The notes under the pieces are model-generated. The model did no database searches. It saw only the letters and a program-made list of their open reading frames with translations, and was not told the DNA's origin. From assembly GCA_021292105.1 (NCBI GenBank), contig CM037864.1, positions 40,786,514-40,850,513 of the forward strand: 64,000 bases of DNA. The letters run 5' to 3'. Positions 36,423 to 47,963 of the stretch are shown in pieces. This DNA comes from Anadara kagoshimensis (lineage: Eukaryota > Mollusca > Bivalvia > Arcoida > Arcidae). Each line of letters opens with the position of its first letter. Position 1 is the first letter of the stretch. A program made the translations under genes and the position numbers.

Positions 36423-38010
36423 ATAATAACGAGTATTAATGTAATGATGGATGCACCATTACAAATAGGCGCCCAAACGAATAAAAATCAAAGCCTCTAC
36501 TTAGAACTCATATTAGGAGGACTTGTACTTTTGCCGCTTTTTCCATGTCCATGGCAACGGCTGTCTTTTTGAAAATTTTAAACCTTTAATTACGATCTAC
36601 ATCACTAAAAAACTGCAGGAAACCTAATTACATTTTGCCATTTTTAAAAGGACAACAAAAATATGATCACTTTGCATAATTACAAAATATATCATTTTTT
36701 CATTTACATGGTATTACATTATTGTAAACATGTACTTAGTGAACTTTTTTTTATCAAATACCAGGTTTCCAAACTTAAAAATCCCTAATCAAATAGTAAC
36801 ACTTATTTTAATCCCAACATGCATTATTAGAAATTTTAAACTTGTATTATTCTTTTCATTTTAAGATTTGATTTTATATATAGAAGTAGTAAATGAATCC
36901 AATTGGTTGAAATTCAAAAATTGGCCGAAAGTTGATTGACATCGCCTATACCCAATATCACAACCTATTGTTTTGATTAGCCAATGATGTGTTGATTTTA
37001 AATTAATACAAGCATTTACCCATGTAATGTCATATTGATAACTAAATGCAGCTACTCTATCGAATTGAATCATAAATCATGCCCCAAGGATAACTGACCA
37101 TTGGTGCTGCTTATAAAAACAGATTTAGCTTGAGAGCTTTTAGACATGGATCAGTGATTACTTAAGTATCCTTGACAATGAAAATTCATGCTTATGGTTT
37201 TAATTCTTAAACAAAATGATAGCAACCAGCCCACGAAGAGAACTATAGTTTGGGGGTGGGGATCTTAAAGTTAGTACCTAGACCTACCTGTCCCCACCCT
37301 CCTATTAAATGACCATATGGGTTTACTTAAGTATTAATCTGTTCAACTTTTCATAAAGAATAAGAGAATATATATGTAAGGGGTGGGGATCTCAACTGAT
37401 CAAAAGTTAGTACCCAGCCCCGCCTGTCCCCGCCCTCCTCTGGAAAACGCCATGGGCATTTCTTCAGTATCACTCTATTCAACTTTTAAAACAGAACTGG
37501 AAATATATAGTTTCAGGATGGGGATATCAACCATTTGAAAGTTAGTACCAAGCCCCGCCCATCCCCACCCTACATCAGGAATGGCCCCATAGGACTTTCT
37601 TTAGTATCACTCAATTCAACTTTTCATGCAGAACCAGAAAATATATAGTTTATGGGTGGGATCTTAACCGTTTAAAAGTTAGCACACTGCCCCGCCCATC
37701 ACCACCCTCCCTGATACCCCCGGGAAAATCTTGTGATACAGACTTGTACATCTTGAGACACTGATCATGAATATATATGGTTTTATAGTACAAAATATAG
37801 TATAAATAGCAAAATTGAGCATTATTTTTTTTAAGACCCCGCCCTCCTGCCCCTCCCCTAATGACCCCATGGGCATTTTACCTCGGCCTCTGGGAAGGAG
37901 ATGGGGATCAACCTTCCTGTGAAGTTTGGTTAAGATTGAACCAACGGTCTTCGAGAAATTGGTTGGACAAGTTCATGGCCGGAAGAAGAAGAAGAGGAAG
38001 AATAATAATA
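36423..38010. repeat. Large tandem unit 2 (about 1.58 kb)
   Basis: Head-to-tail copy of unit 1 with scattered substitutions and one- to few-base indels. The GGCGCCCAAACGA motif recurs at 36468 (one base shorter upstream) and the four 135-bp subrepeats follow at about 37236, 37370, 37497 and 37636. It ends in GAAGAAGAGGAAG, then a TAA microsatellite in place of a third unit. Confidence 0.93.
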
Positions 38011-38132
38011 ATAATAATAATAATAAGAAACGGTGCAAAAACAATAAGTCGCCAAACTTCGTTTGGGCGCCTTAATAATAATAAGAAACGGTGCAAAAAC
38101 AATAAGTCGCCAAACTTCGTTTGGGCGCCTTA
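38003..38132. repeat. TAA microsatellite and duplicated 58-bp end module
   Basis: An AAT run (about 38003-38026) is followed by GAAACGGTGCAAAAACAATA and GTCGCCAAACTTCGTTTGGG. The module repeats after 58 bp (starts 38027 and 38085). Each copy ends TCGTTTGGGCGCCTTA (38059-38074 and 38117-38132), which is the perfect 16-bp inverse of TAAGGCGCCCAAACGA at 34883-34898. CCAAAC and GTTTGG can form a terminal hairpin. Together these look like the 3' end of a mobile element spanning about 34883-38132. Confidence 0.88.
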
Positions 38133-38189
38133 ATAACTATAGTTTTTGATGTTAGGAATAATAAGCATTCTTGGTTCCCTTTATTTTCA

Positions 38190-38455
38190 GTTTTTATTTA
38201 CAAGCGACTGGTATAGTTAGCCAAACAAGAGGTGCTTACCCTTCTGGAGTACTCGGCCTCACTTATCCCTGATGGAAAATAATTTTCCAGTTTTCAAATT
38301 TTTTACTTTGATTTTGGGATTGTGATATGGACTTGGACCGGTATGTTTGTGTTTGACTATACATGTAATAAGAAAAAATTGGTTTTGGGACTGCAATTTG
38401 GACTAAGACTGGTATGTTTTTGTTTGACTTGTATAAGAAAAAATTTACAAACAAG
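38190..38455 (+). repeat. Dispersed D-repeat, longer copy
   Basis: Order of blocks: GAGGTGCTTACCCTTCTGGA, TTTTACTTTGATTTTGGGAT, TTGTGATATGGACTTGGACC and GGTATGTTTGTG. The last two blocks are repeated once more at 38383-38425. Confidence 0.7.
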
Positions 38456-39474
38456 TAAATAAAACTTGGTGCCAGACAGATCTAATGGAGTCACATATCA
38501 ATACAATGACAAGAAACAATTTACAGCATAATAACATCTGAAGTATAGCTGTCTTCTACTGGGAATTGCACTTTATATCCTTACAGAAACCATTGCTAAG
38601 GAAAACAGGAAATGGACCAGGTGTAAAAGCCATGCATTTATAAAATCTAGATTGAATTGACTGTCAACAAAAACATAATATTGGTCTAGCCAGCCGCTGT
38701 AAATTTAATTTTTTCTAGCCAATATGAAGGAGATAGAGCTCATTAAGCCAGCAAGATGGACTGTGTATTCTTTTTAAGCATCTAAATGTGCCGTTAATGG
38801 CTGTCCTCAGACTAATATCGCAGACTGTCTTTAAGTTAATATGGCCGTTCTTGCGTAAATAGACTGATAAAGAATGCCAATGATTTAAGTCATTTACACA
38901 AGTTTACTACAAATATTCATTTGTTTTATGATAAAAAACCAATTATTTCATTGCTGATACACTAAGTGACAGGAATACTAACCCTAAAGAATTGTCTTAA
39001 ATCAACTTTTTTTTAGTAAATTTTATCATTACACAATGTAACTGTATTTGATATTCTGGAAGTTATGATTGTTGTAAAGAGAGAGCAAATAGGGTCTAGA
39101 AGTAATGGTTACTACTCTCAGTCACTGAGGACTCCTGTTTATCCACTGCTTTTTGAAGATAGAGGGGGATGTTAAATTTGAGTTTCCCTCTGTCCTTCCG
39201 TCCTTCCATCCAAATTTACTGAGGACTCCCTTTTTTAATCTGTGTCAACCAAGTATAACAAATTCAACCAAGCAGTTAAAGAGAGAAGATTATTATGGGA
39301 TTTTTATTTGGTGTTTAGTATCAATTAACCCATACAATCTACCAGTACCCTGAGCTCTCGTAAAATATCCAAGAATAAAAATAATTGCTAAAGTTAATTG
39401 ATACAGAGTGAAATGGAGTTGAATGATAGTGTGGTACGCTCACATAATATTTTTTTTACTTACATCAAAGGTAG
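38456..39474. other. Unassigned AT-rich sequence
   Basis: CCTTCCGTCCTTCCATCC at 39194-39211 resembles the terminal word of common mollusc intergenic repeats. Nothing else recognised. Confidence 0.5.
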
Positions 39475-39630
39475 ACAGTTCTGAGATGAGGGAGGAAATC
39501 GGAGTACCCACAGAAAATTACAGTTTTTCAGTGATCAAATTGACAAACTTTCTGACACTATGATCTGCTTCAGTGGGATTCAAACCAAGGCAGTTACAGG
39601 CACATCTCACTCAGAACCATTTAACTTTTA
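39475..39630 (-). mobile_element. SINE-D, degenerate copy
   Basis: GAGATGAGGGAGGAAATCGG, TTGACAAACTTTCTGACACT and GGGATTCAAACC keep the SINE-D order; the head portion is decayed. Confidence 0.7.
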
Positions 39631-39644
39631 CAATGGGTTTCGAC

Positions 39645-39850
39645 GCTGCACAACGGGATACCCTCTAACATTTGTGCGGAACACTTATTTCCAATGGATA
39701 TGGAATCGCATAGGATGACATTTTCCCATAAAAATAACATTATACCGGGAATTTGCATTGTTACCATTTTCCAAAATGTTCGGCACAAAGAGGTACTGAC
39801 CATGTGGTACAGTGGCGAACCACATTGTTTTTCACCTCTGCAATTTTACG
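39645..39850. repeat. Dispersed repeat R1, copy 2
   Basis: Matches 3558-3750 in the blocks GGATATGG, CATTTTCCCATAAAA, GGAATTTGCA or GGAATTGGCA, and CATGTGGTACAGTGGC. Frames on both strands here (39621-39975) are therefore not genes. Confidence 0.65.
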
Positions 39851-41060
39851 AATGCTCTGTAAATAAGTGCTTTATAACCATTAGGCCTCAGAGACACCTT
39901 ATCATCACAAATAACCAAGATAACAAATACGGAGAAACTTTTAAGTCTGAACACTGGTGCCAACACCTACACTAGGGATATTTGACTTCAAAAAGATGAC
40001 TTCAACTCTGGCAATATCAAATTCAAACTCATTTTTACTGTCTGGAAACTAATGATGGCATTTCTATATTTAAACATTTTAGACCTCACCCAGGTATAAT
40101 AAACCGTCTATGTTATTATTTTGTTGATAATAAAGGGTTGATATTTCCACAGTTTAATTTCAAAACTTACTTATTACAGTCTTAAAGTAATTTACATTTC
40201 CCAGTGGTCATAGGAAACATGTAATTTTACCACAGTTGAGTGTGGGCTTGTGATGTGGGTGTGTTCCTTGCAAGCACTTGTTAAAATATCAAAGTACTGA
40301 AAGTACTGAAAAAAAACAAAGGCCAACCAGACAATAATGTCACATTTTTCACATTGAATATAGACTAGTTCACCCTCGTCAACATTTTTTATCAAAATAC
40401 CTGGTCTAAAAGGTTTTCCTTTTTTGAGACAGGGTTCAGACATTTTTTTTTTAATATTGCTAATTTGCCACAAATCCCTGTTTATGGTATTAGTAATTCA
40501 AATAATTCTATATGAATAAAAGAAGGGAACATTTTCAGAGACTTGCCTAAAAATAGCAACCAAATCATGTAAAAAAGCTGAAAATCATGATTGTAGACTC
40601 ACACATCTATATTTATAGAAGTTTACAAAAGCAACTTCGCTAAAAATACTACCACTAAACTTTTCTTAATTTTTGCAAGATTAAATAGATTTCAATCATT
40701 TGTCCATCATATATCAAAAGTTCAAGGTAACTTATCAAGCAATTTACCTTTTTAGGAATTATCTCCCTTAAATATCTATTGCAGAAATAATGTAAACTGA
40801 ATCAAGAAAGGGTTATTATTCACTAAGATACTTACTAAACAACTTAAATCTTTTTAAGAATCAGTACTGATTTCACTAAAAGTTTTGTTCACTTGAATGG
40901 AGTTGTGTACATCTTTATACTTCTGTTTATTATTTTTATTTACTTTTTCACTATAATTTAAAAAATTTTGTTGTCATTTCTTGAAGAATATGAAAGACAC
41001 ATATTTAAATTTTGCAGATTCAAGGTTTAACATTTAAAGCATATTATCAGTCATAAACCA
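39851..41060. other. Unassigned AT-rich sequence
   Basis: Holds one TTATCTCCCTT word (40759-40769). The minus frame at 40473-40192 has no recognisable motif. Confidence 0.5.
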
Positions 41061-41063
41061 ACA

Positions 41064-41114
41064 AAGGCCATACTGGTTCCCTTGGGATGCCTTTATAGGC
41101 AGGTTTGATTGTAG
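41064..41114 (-). mobile_element. MITE-2 remnant
   Basis: The reverse complement reads CAATCAAACCTGCCTATAAA followed by GGCATCCCAAGGGAACC, the left end of MITE-2. The other end is missing. Confidence 0.65.
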
Positions 41115-41435
41115 TTAAAAAAATATATAATTTATATCAAAACTTCCAAATGCACTGCAACTGTCGACATTGTTGCACTCTTCAAATTCTTAATGGATGT
41201 ATTAACTGTCTTCAATGATAACAATTTCCAACCTTTTCCAAGTAACCCAGGTGTTGTACTTAGTAGGCATAATGTATACATTATTGTAAATGTTAAATCA
41301 ATAAGCCAATTTTTCCAGTCTAAACCATAAAAAGAGCACTTATACTAAGCTAATACTGTTATTTATCTGTTTATATCTTCCTGAACCAATTAGGCTTTCT
41401 ATATGTAACCTGGTATTGCATGTGGGGGAGTAAAA

Positions 41436-41735
41436 TAATTGGTTTCACATTTTCAGAAGAAAAGGGGAAAATTGGTTTCACATTTTCAGAAGAAAGGAGA
41501 ATGAGAATAATTGTTTTTCACATTTTCCATGAACGGAGGTAGTTACACAATTGGTTTCACATTTTCAGAAGAAAAAGGGAATAAAAATTAGTTTCATATT
41601 TTCAGAAGAAGGGAAGGAAAATATTGGTTTCACATTTTTAAAAGAAAAAGAAAAAGGGGTTAAATAATTGAATTCACATTTTCAAAAGAAAAAGGGAAGA
41701 GATAGTTGGTTTCACATTTTTAAGGAAAAACTACT
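41436..41735. repeat. Tandem array, 33-43-bp unit, eight copies
   Basis: Units start AATTGGTTTCACATTTTCAG followed by a purine-rich spacer (AAGAAAAGGGGAA) of variable length. The unit head is conserved and the purine spacer drifts. Confidence 0.9.
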
Positions 41736-42973
41736 GGCTAAAATATTGAAGAATTTGGACAAATTTAACATTATTTTCATCAATATTATAAAAAATTCAA
41801 AGTCATTATTGAATCCTGATGTGAATCCACCAAAATGAACATAAAACTTCTGAATTCTGTTTGACCTGTAATTGAAATTTTTTGCAATTGTTTGGTAAAA
41901 AATTACCTTATTGTTTGAGAAAGCATTTGTTTTTTTATTATCAAAAATTATTTTAACTTAGCCTTGAAAACTTCAAATTCAACAAAATAATTATTTAGGT
42001 TACATATTTTCAACTCATGCAGGTTGCCTGTATACCCAATGGTTTGTTAGTAATACTCTGTCATTGCTGATTACCATCATTGTACTAAAGGGCAAAACAT
42101 CCATCAAGAATTCAGCAAAATATTTTTTAAATTAAATCAGTTGAAACAAATCTTCTATTTAAAGTCAGATCTTGTCTGTAAGCAACCACAAAAGGGATTT
42201 ATTTAAAATTACAAGATTGTTCAATTTTACATACAGTGTCATGCAATCTATTTCCATGTGGTATTGATGCTAAAATGACTACAGCTGAATTTGATGTCTC
42301 ATGGAATCCATCACTTTAAGTAATGAGATTTGAATCCTCAAAAGTGTAGCTGTTTTGTGCAAATGAAATACTTTTACATATTAGAATTGTTTTCTAATGC
42401 TATTTCAAATTTAAACTCTTTGTTGGACTTTGATCAACTTGAATTGGAGTAAAAACTTCAATTCATCACTACCATTTGTTCAGTCAAATTTTGGCGTTAT
42501 AAAGGGGCTCAACAATAAATTGGAGGAGGCTTGTAAAGCAAAATATAAAAGAAACAATTTTTTGACTTGGAATAAGTGTGTTGACAGACGAGATATCAAA
42601 ATTATTGAAGGGCAGTAAATAATTGTTACAATAAGGTTTTACTGTATAAGCAGGATAAGGAGGATAAAGCATCCTCACTACTATACATGTAATGCATTCA
42701 GAATATTTATAGAACATTCAAGAACCAGGATATTAGAACGAATCTAGAATGCTGTTCTGCATCCCAACTTGCACTAAAATGACCTTTTACCTCAATTAAG
42801 CACAATCTAAGATGTTAGAATTGTCACAAAATTGGCAGAGAATACTGGTACACAATATTGAATATGGTAAATTATCATTGTGCAAGCATATTGACAAGCA
42901 TGAGAGTTACAGAAATACAGATCTTACAGATCAAAAACTATAACTGGGTATGTGTAGGGTTTTTAAGTAGCAA
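41736..42973. other. Unassigned AT-rich sequence
   Basis: A short MITE-2-like end (AAGGTTTTACTGTATAAGCA) near 42630 is the only repeat trace. Overlapping frames at 42430-42717 on both strands are not convincing. Confidence 0.5.
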
Positions 42974-43318
42974 CAGGGTTTGACACTAACACTAGCCCAC
43001 AAGCCCATGGCTAGTAAAAATTAGTCAGGGCTAGTGAATCTTGTATTACCAGTAGCCCGATGAGCTAGTAGTTTATCTCAAAACAATATTAGTTAATATT
43101 CTCGATACAGAGCTTTTTAGATCTAATGAATATATAATCATTATCTAAACTTTTCTACAGTGCAGGATTTTGCTATTATTTTTTTCAATTTTTGGGGGGG
43201 TGGAAGAGGGAACGGGACATGATGCAGACTACTCAACTCCAAGCAGGACTAGTGATTTCAAAGAACAACTAGCGTTAATTGTGTGCTACTGTTGAAGAAT
43301 GTTAAGTGTCAAACCCTG
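42974..43318. mobile_element. hAT-like MITE with CAGGGTTTGACAC ends
   Basis: CAGGGTTTGACAC at 42974 is perfectly inverted at 43306-43318. The direct repeat AGCAA flanks it (42969-42973 and 43319-43323). The left part has several CTAGT/CTAGCCC words and the right part ACTAGTGATT and AACTAGCG. Length 345 bp. The CAGGG...CCCTG ends resemble hAT, although a 5-bp duplication is shorter than the usual 8. Confidence 0.8.
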
Positions 43319-44640
43319 AGCAACATTGAACATATGTCAAGTCAAATTTTTCTTAAAAATATGTCTATATGAGATTTGAAGCATTATAGTATTTCTAATT
43401 ATAATGTCTCATACTGGTTGACATTATCGCAAATGTCATATTGGCCTCTCCCCCACATACAGAGAGTTAAAAACATAATTTGTTGACATTATTGGCCATA
43501 TAAATGCCATGACTGGCTCTCCAAATGTAAATAGTTTCCTATACCATGCAGATATTATATTGGATTAGTACAATATATTGTTTAGAATGTATGACATTTA
43601 TATAATCTTTAAGGACAGCTGACATTATTGGTATATATACATTGTTAAGTGAATTAAGGGTTTTGTTTTATGTATAAAATCATTTGTGCATTTGTAAACA
43701 CTAATGTCAACATATAAATTATGCAAAATATTTTCTGGAACAGATTACTGGTAATTCATCTGAACCGATGTAGTTTATAAGCTAACAAAAGTTTATTATA
43801 TCTGAACCCCATAATAAAATAGTTGATACTATTGTATTTTTTTTTTTTTTTTGTAGCAGCGAATAGCTGCAATTATGCTGATGCTGCTTTAAACAATTCA
43901 CTCACTCTTGGACAAGGTGGGGTTTATAGGAGATATATATAAAGCCTGGTATAGTATCAAACATATTGTGTACATATATGCAATAAAACCTCCCTATAAT
44001 ATTCCTCAACAATTTAAAGTCCAAAAATCCGTTCTTCTTATGTTTTTTTCTTTAGTAGTCTTCCTCAATTGATTGCTTAACTCTTTATAATGCCAAAATC
44101 TGATTTAACAAATGAATATATGAATATATATAATATATATATATATAAGTTTAGTTTAAACAAGACATCTTATTCCATTTCACAAGTACAGATGATCAGA
44201 ACCAGTATTTTTAATACTGAAAACTGTAAAATATTAGCACTTTTGGAAGTCAGATCTTTCAGCTAAAACCAAACTGCACTAAAATTACCTTTAGGACTCC
44301 GAGTACAAACAAATAGATGGTGCACTAAAATAAAGATGCGCCAAACACTTTATTAAGGAAAATCGCTAGAATATGTCTGCGCTAACATAAAGTGGTTTAA
44401 ACTCATTTCTATATAACAAATAACATCATTATCTTTTGTTTTTTATCATGGCTAGATTGTTCCAGCCTCATTATACCTTTATAAAGCTCTGACAGTCTGA
44501 AGCAGTAGAACATGCTGGCTTTATCAGTCGGTCTGTTGCTGATTGCTTAATGTTGCGTATTAAGATTCATTCAACTGTAAATGAGACAATCTTGTTAATC
44601 TCTTTACAAGAATAATGAACCTATAAACAAGTTTATATGA
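43319..44640. other. Unassigned; T run, AT microsatellite and SINE-tail traces
   Basis: T run at 43838-43853, then GCGAATAGCTGCAATTATGC (SINE-B tail-like). An (AT)n stretch lies at 44121-44147. Confidence 0.5.
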
Positions 44641-44649
44641 TGCTTATGA

Positions 44650-45110
44650 GGACACAATTTTGTTTGGCATCTATATAGAAGTCATTCAAATTATTTTTCT
44701 ATGCAGCATATTATACAATGTATATTATTTGGCATTGATATAGGTATCATTCAAAATTACACATTGTACACAATTTTGTTTGGCAAAATCCATATAAACG
44801 TCATTAAAATTATTTTTAAATGCAGTACATTTGAGGACACTTTGTTGTGAGGACAATAAACTGTATTTAATTTCATGTGTATTTATTTATAAGTATATGA
44901 AATTTAGACATTTCCGCAGTTAAATTTTTCACGTTTTTTATGCAAAACAAATGACCGCAAAATAAGCAAAAATTAGTACATCATGAATATTAGTATATTT
45001 ACAATGTACTGTTTGGCATTGATATAGATATCATTGAAAATTGTTTAACATGTGGTACATTTGAGGAAAGTTATGTTGTTTGACATCAACATAATGCTAT
45101 CTCTTGTACA
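44650..45110. repeat. Diverged tandem repeat around TTTGGCATYGATATAG
   Basis: Five blocks (about 44664, 44731, 44777, 45012 and 45083) share TTTGGCATNNATATAG, a TCATTNAAATTATTTTT-like block and GCAGTACATTTGAGGA. 44850-45000 interrupts the series. Confidence 0.65.
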
Positions 45111-45296
45111 GATTAAAAACATGGAACAAACTTTTATGTGTAAATGATAAAGCAACATTACTTTTCTATTGTATGTTAACATTTCACAATGATTGCTCCT
45201 AATAATACTCATACTAACTGGTCGTCAAAAGTTTTTAATGCTTCTCCTGATCTGGCATCTTACTTTGCACCATGTTTGAATTCTAACAAATACATA

Positions 45297-45635
45297 ACAA
45301 CTACTAGCTCAGTTGGTACAGTGTTCACTTTGTATGTGGGAGGTCAAGCTGAATCCTGGTTGGGTCTGACCAAGGCTCGAATAAAGGTAGTGACTGTTCT
45401 TTTGCCAAAACAAGCACTCTGGATTTAGAAATGGCTGTTAAGGGTCCTTGGATAGAGACCTTTAAAACCAATGTCCTGTGTCATGGCATGTGGCATGTTA
45501 AAGAACCCTCTGTGTATGTTGCCCTCAGAACAATGCAAAAGTCAAAATTTGCCACTTCACCTATAACCGGTGATGTCTGGATATAAGTTAAACATTCTTG
45601 ACTGAGCCATAAAACCCCATTCATTCAATCATACA
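45297..45635 (+). mobile_element. SINE-A, diverged copy
   Basis: The head TACTAGCTCAGTTGGTACAG keeps the A box; the B-box region GCTGAATCCTGG is decayed. The body runs to CTTGACTGAGCCATAAAACC. Confidence 0.8.
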
Positions 45636-45709
45636 AACTAGTTCTAAAAAGAAGGGTTTTATGCTTCTACTGATTTGGTTTTTCAGTTTTAACCTCATTT
45701 GAAATCTCT

Positions 45710-46045
45710 ACCACTGTGGTAGTTCAGTTGGTAGAGTGCTTGCTCCATAAGTGGGAGGTCCTGGGTTTGATCCTTGTCCGGGTCTGACCCAAGACTTGAA
45801 AGTGGGTAGTGACTATTCAGCAATCAGAATTACGAAATAAAAGTCACAGTTCTTTCGGATGGGAACCTAAAATAAACAAAGTCCCGTGTCATGGTGTGCT
45901 TTGTGCACTAAAGATCCCTGTTGTGTAATGCCATCAGCGCAACACACAGGCAAAATTTCTGCACTTTCGTCTATAGCTGGCGACATCTCAATATAAGTAA
46001 AATATTCTTTACTAGGACATTAAATACCATTACTCAACTCAACTC
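45710..46045 (+). mobile_element. SINE-A, full length
   Basis: Good internal Pol III promoter relics: A box TAGTTCAGTTG (45720-45730) and B box GGTTTGATCC (45774-45783). It ends in ACTCAACTCAACTC. The flanks CATTTGAAATCT and CATTTAAAATTT may be a decayed target duplication. Confidence 0.88.
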
Positions 46046-47321
46046 ATTTAAAATTTAATCAATGTAAATAATTTCAGGATGTGTCTTGCTTGTCGTGTAT
46101 CTTAATTAATTGACATTTTAATGCCAATACAGGAGATTATCCAAAACCTACAAAAAACATATAAAAACAGCAAAAAAACAGAAGTCAATGAATGCTATTT
46201 ATCAGATTGTCAATTCCGTCAGCTTGAAAAGGGATTAATGAAAAAAATGAAATCAAGACAAAGAATGCAAAACATGGATAGTTTTGATAAACCACATTGG
46301 TGCTGTTTTTATGGTGGTCATAAGGTTTTATCACTAATCCAGTGGACAGGAAAGATAAGCTATGTTGGTGTTGTTAATAAGGTGGTCATAGGCTTTAATT
46401 ACAAATTCAGTGTACAGAAAAAAACATTTGATGCTGTTATGAGATGGCTAAAAGATTTTTTTAATGTAAATTAGAGAAATTCTCATGTCAGTTAATTTTC
46501 ATTATAATGCATTTCAGGATATTAACATACTTTTATTTTTGTTTTGTATATTTTTGTGTTGTTGGATTATCACAAGTGCAAATGCAGTGAACTATTTTTG
46601 ACATCCTCTAATTATGGCCTGAATAAATGCAATGAATCACGTTATATCAAAATATTTACGAAAACTTATTTTGGGTATTTTTTCTCTCACAAATCTACGT
46701 AAAAATTCCCCGAGTAACAGTACTAACAATGTAAGCAAAAAGCAGTGAGATAATCCAAGCTGTGCTTGTGTCTGTAATTCTCATCGATAACAAAAACATT
46801 CAGAATGTTTATGATGTTTTATATTCAATAAAAAAAAAGAAACTGTAGTTAATTGATTGACAGTCATCAGACTAATTTTCTTTGTATCATAAATAATTCC
46901 AGCATGAAATGAAAAATTACTGTTTAAGCGTCTGTAGAAAATTAAATTTTAGATTGTTTTTCTCTCTTAATTTGCACTTTCCGTGATGAAAATAAACTTG
47001 TTGTTATAGAACACTACATTCATGTATTTCTAATTCAACTGTCTATGAAATAAATCTAATAATCCTGGGTTCAATTGTTCTTTAAGGATGGTACGACCAT
47101 AAACAGATTAGCAGATTAACTGGACCATATAAGGGCAAAGAATAATTACATAAATAATTAATAAACCTTTTTTAAATTAATGATGAAAATTCATGTTATG
47201 CTACCTGCAACATTTAAAATATCGATAAAAGGGGTATTTGAGACACAAGTTGTTAATAAAACATGTTTTTTGTATGCCGGTAGATCTTGCAATGATTCCA
47301 TACTTGATGACATAAACCATG
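46046..47321. other. Unassigned AT-rich sequence
   Basis: A 117-codon plus frame (46121-46474) contains two diverged 65-bp blocks (TTGGTGYTGTTNNTNNGGTG, then CAGTGGACAG or CAGTGTACAG) that recall MITE-2 interiors; not called a gene. Confidence 0.45.
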
Positions 47322-47335
47322 GCTACAGAATGGAG

Positions 47336-47689
47336 TGAGTGAGAGTGAGTGAGTAATGGTGTTTAACGTCCCAGTCAAGAATATTTCACTTATATTGAGA
47401 TGTCACCAGCTATAGGCGAAGGTGCAGAAATTTTTTTTCCTGTGCGTTGTGCTCATGGCATTATACAGCAGGGTTCTTTCGCATGCCAAGCCCACTGTGA
47501 CACGGGACCTCGTTTATTTTAGGTTCCCATACGAAAGAACCGTGACTTTCATTTCGTAATGCCGAGTGCTTGGCGAAAGAACAGTCACTACCCACTTTCA
47601 AGTCTTGGGTCAGACCCGGTCGGGGATCAAACCCACGACCTCCCACTTACGGAGCAAGCACTCTACCAACTGAGCTACCGCAGTGGTTA
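47336..47689 (-). mobile_element. SINE-A, young full-length copy with 14-bp duplication
   Basis: GCTACAGAATGGAG flanks it exactly at 47322-47335 and 47690-47703. A-box complement CAACTGAGCTA (47667-47677) and B-box complement GGATCAAACC (47624-47633) are intact. The tail is TGAGTGAGAGTGAGTGAG. The frames in 47461-47848 lie in this element. Confidence 0.95.
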
Positions 47690-47887
47690 GCTACAGAATG
47701 GAGGTGTAGTAACACACCAAAAGTCGTATTCCAATATATTGCAGAAGTGTTAAACTGTACTGCAATACATATTACAATGATGTCATATATCCTCTGTGTA
47801 ATCCTGTTGGAAAAAATTGTACTTATCATAAATAAAACTCATGGTTAGTTATTAAGCCTTAAATCAGTTTGAAGACCATGCAATCAA

Positions 47888-47963
47888 TGGCATTCTACCA
47901 CTGGTCACTATTAATTTATAATCTGGGATGTTTTCTACCACTGATCACTATTAATTTATAATC
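47888..47963. repeat. Short tandem duplication
   Basis: TTCTACCACTGRTCACTATT followed by AATTTATAATCT occurs twice, about 40 bp apart. Confidence 0.8.

Noticed and set aside
34840-38010. Assembly artefact explaining the two 1.58-kb units
   Set aside because: The units differ by scattered substitutions and indels and end differently, so they are separate sequences, although long reads should confirm this.
45720-45783. tRNA gene at SINE heads (also 12012, 47624, 54781, 62257)
   Set aside because: A and B boxes are present, but acceptor stems do not pair and each head continues into a SINE body.
46121-46474. 117-codon plus-strand frame as a gene
   Set aside because: Its second half is two diverged 65-bp blocks resembling MITE-2 interior; composition is lysine/asparagine-rich as expected from AT-rich DNA.
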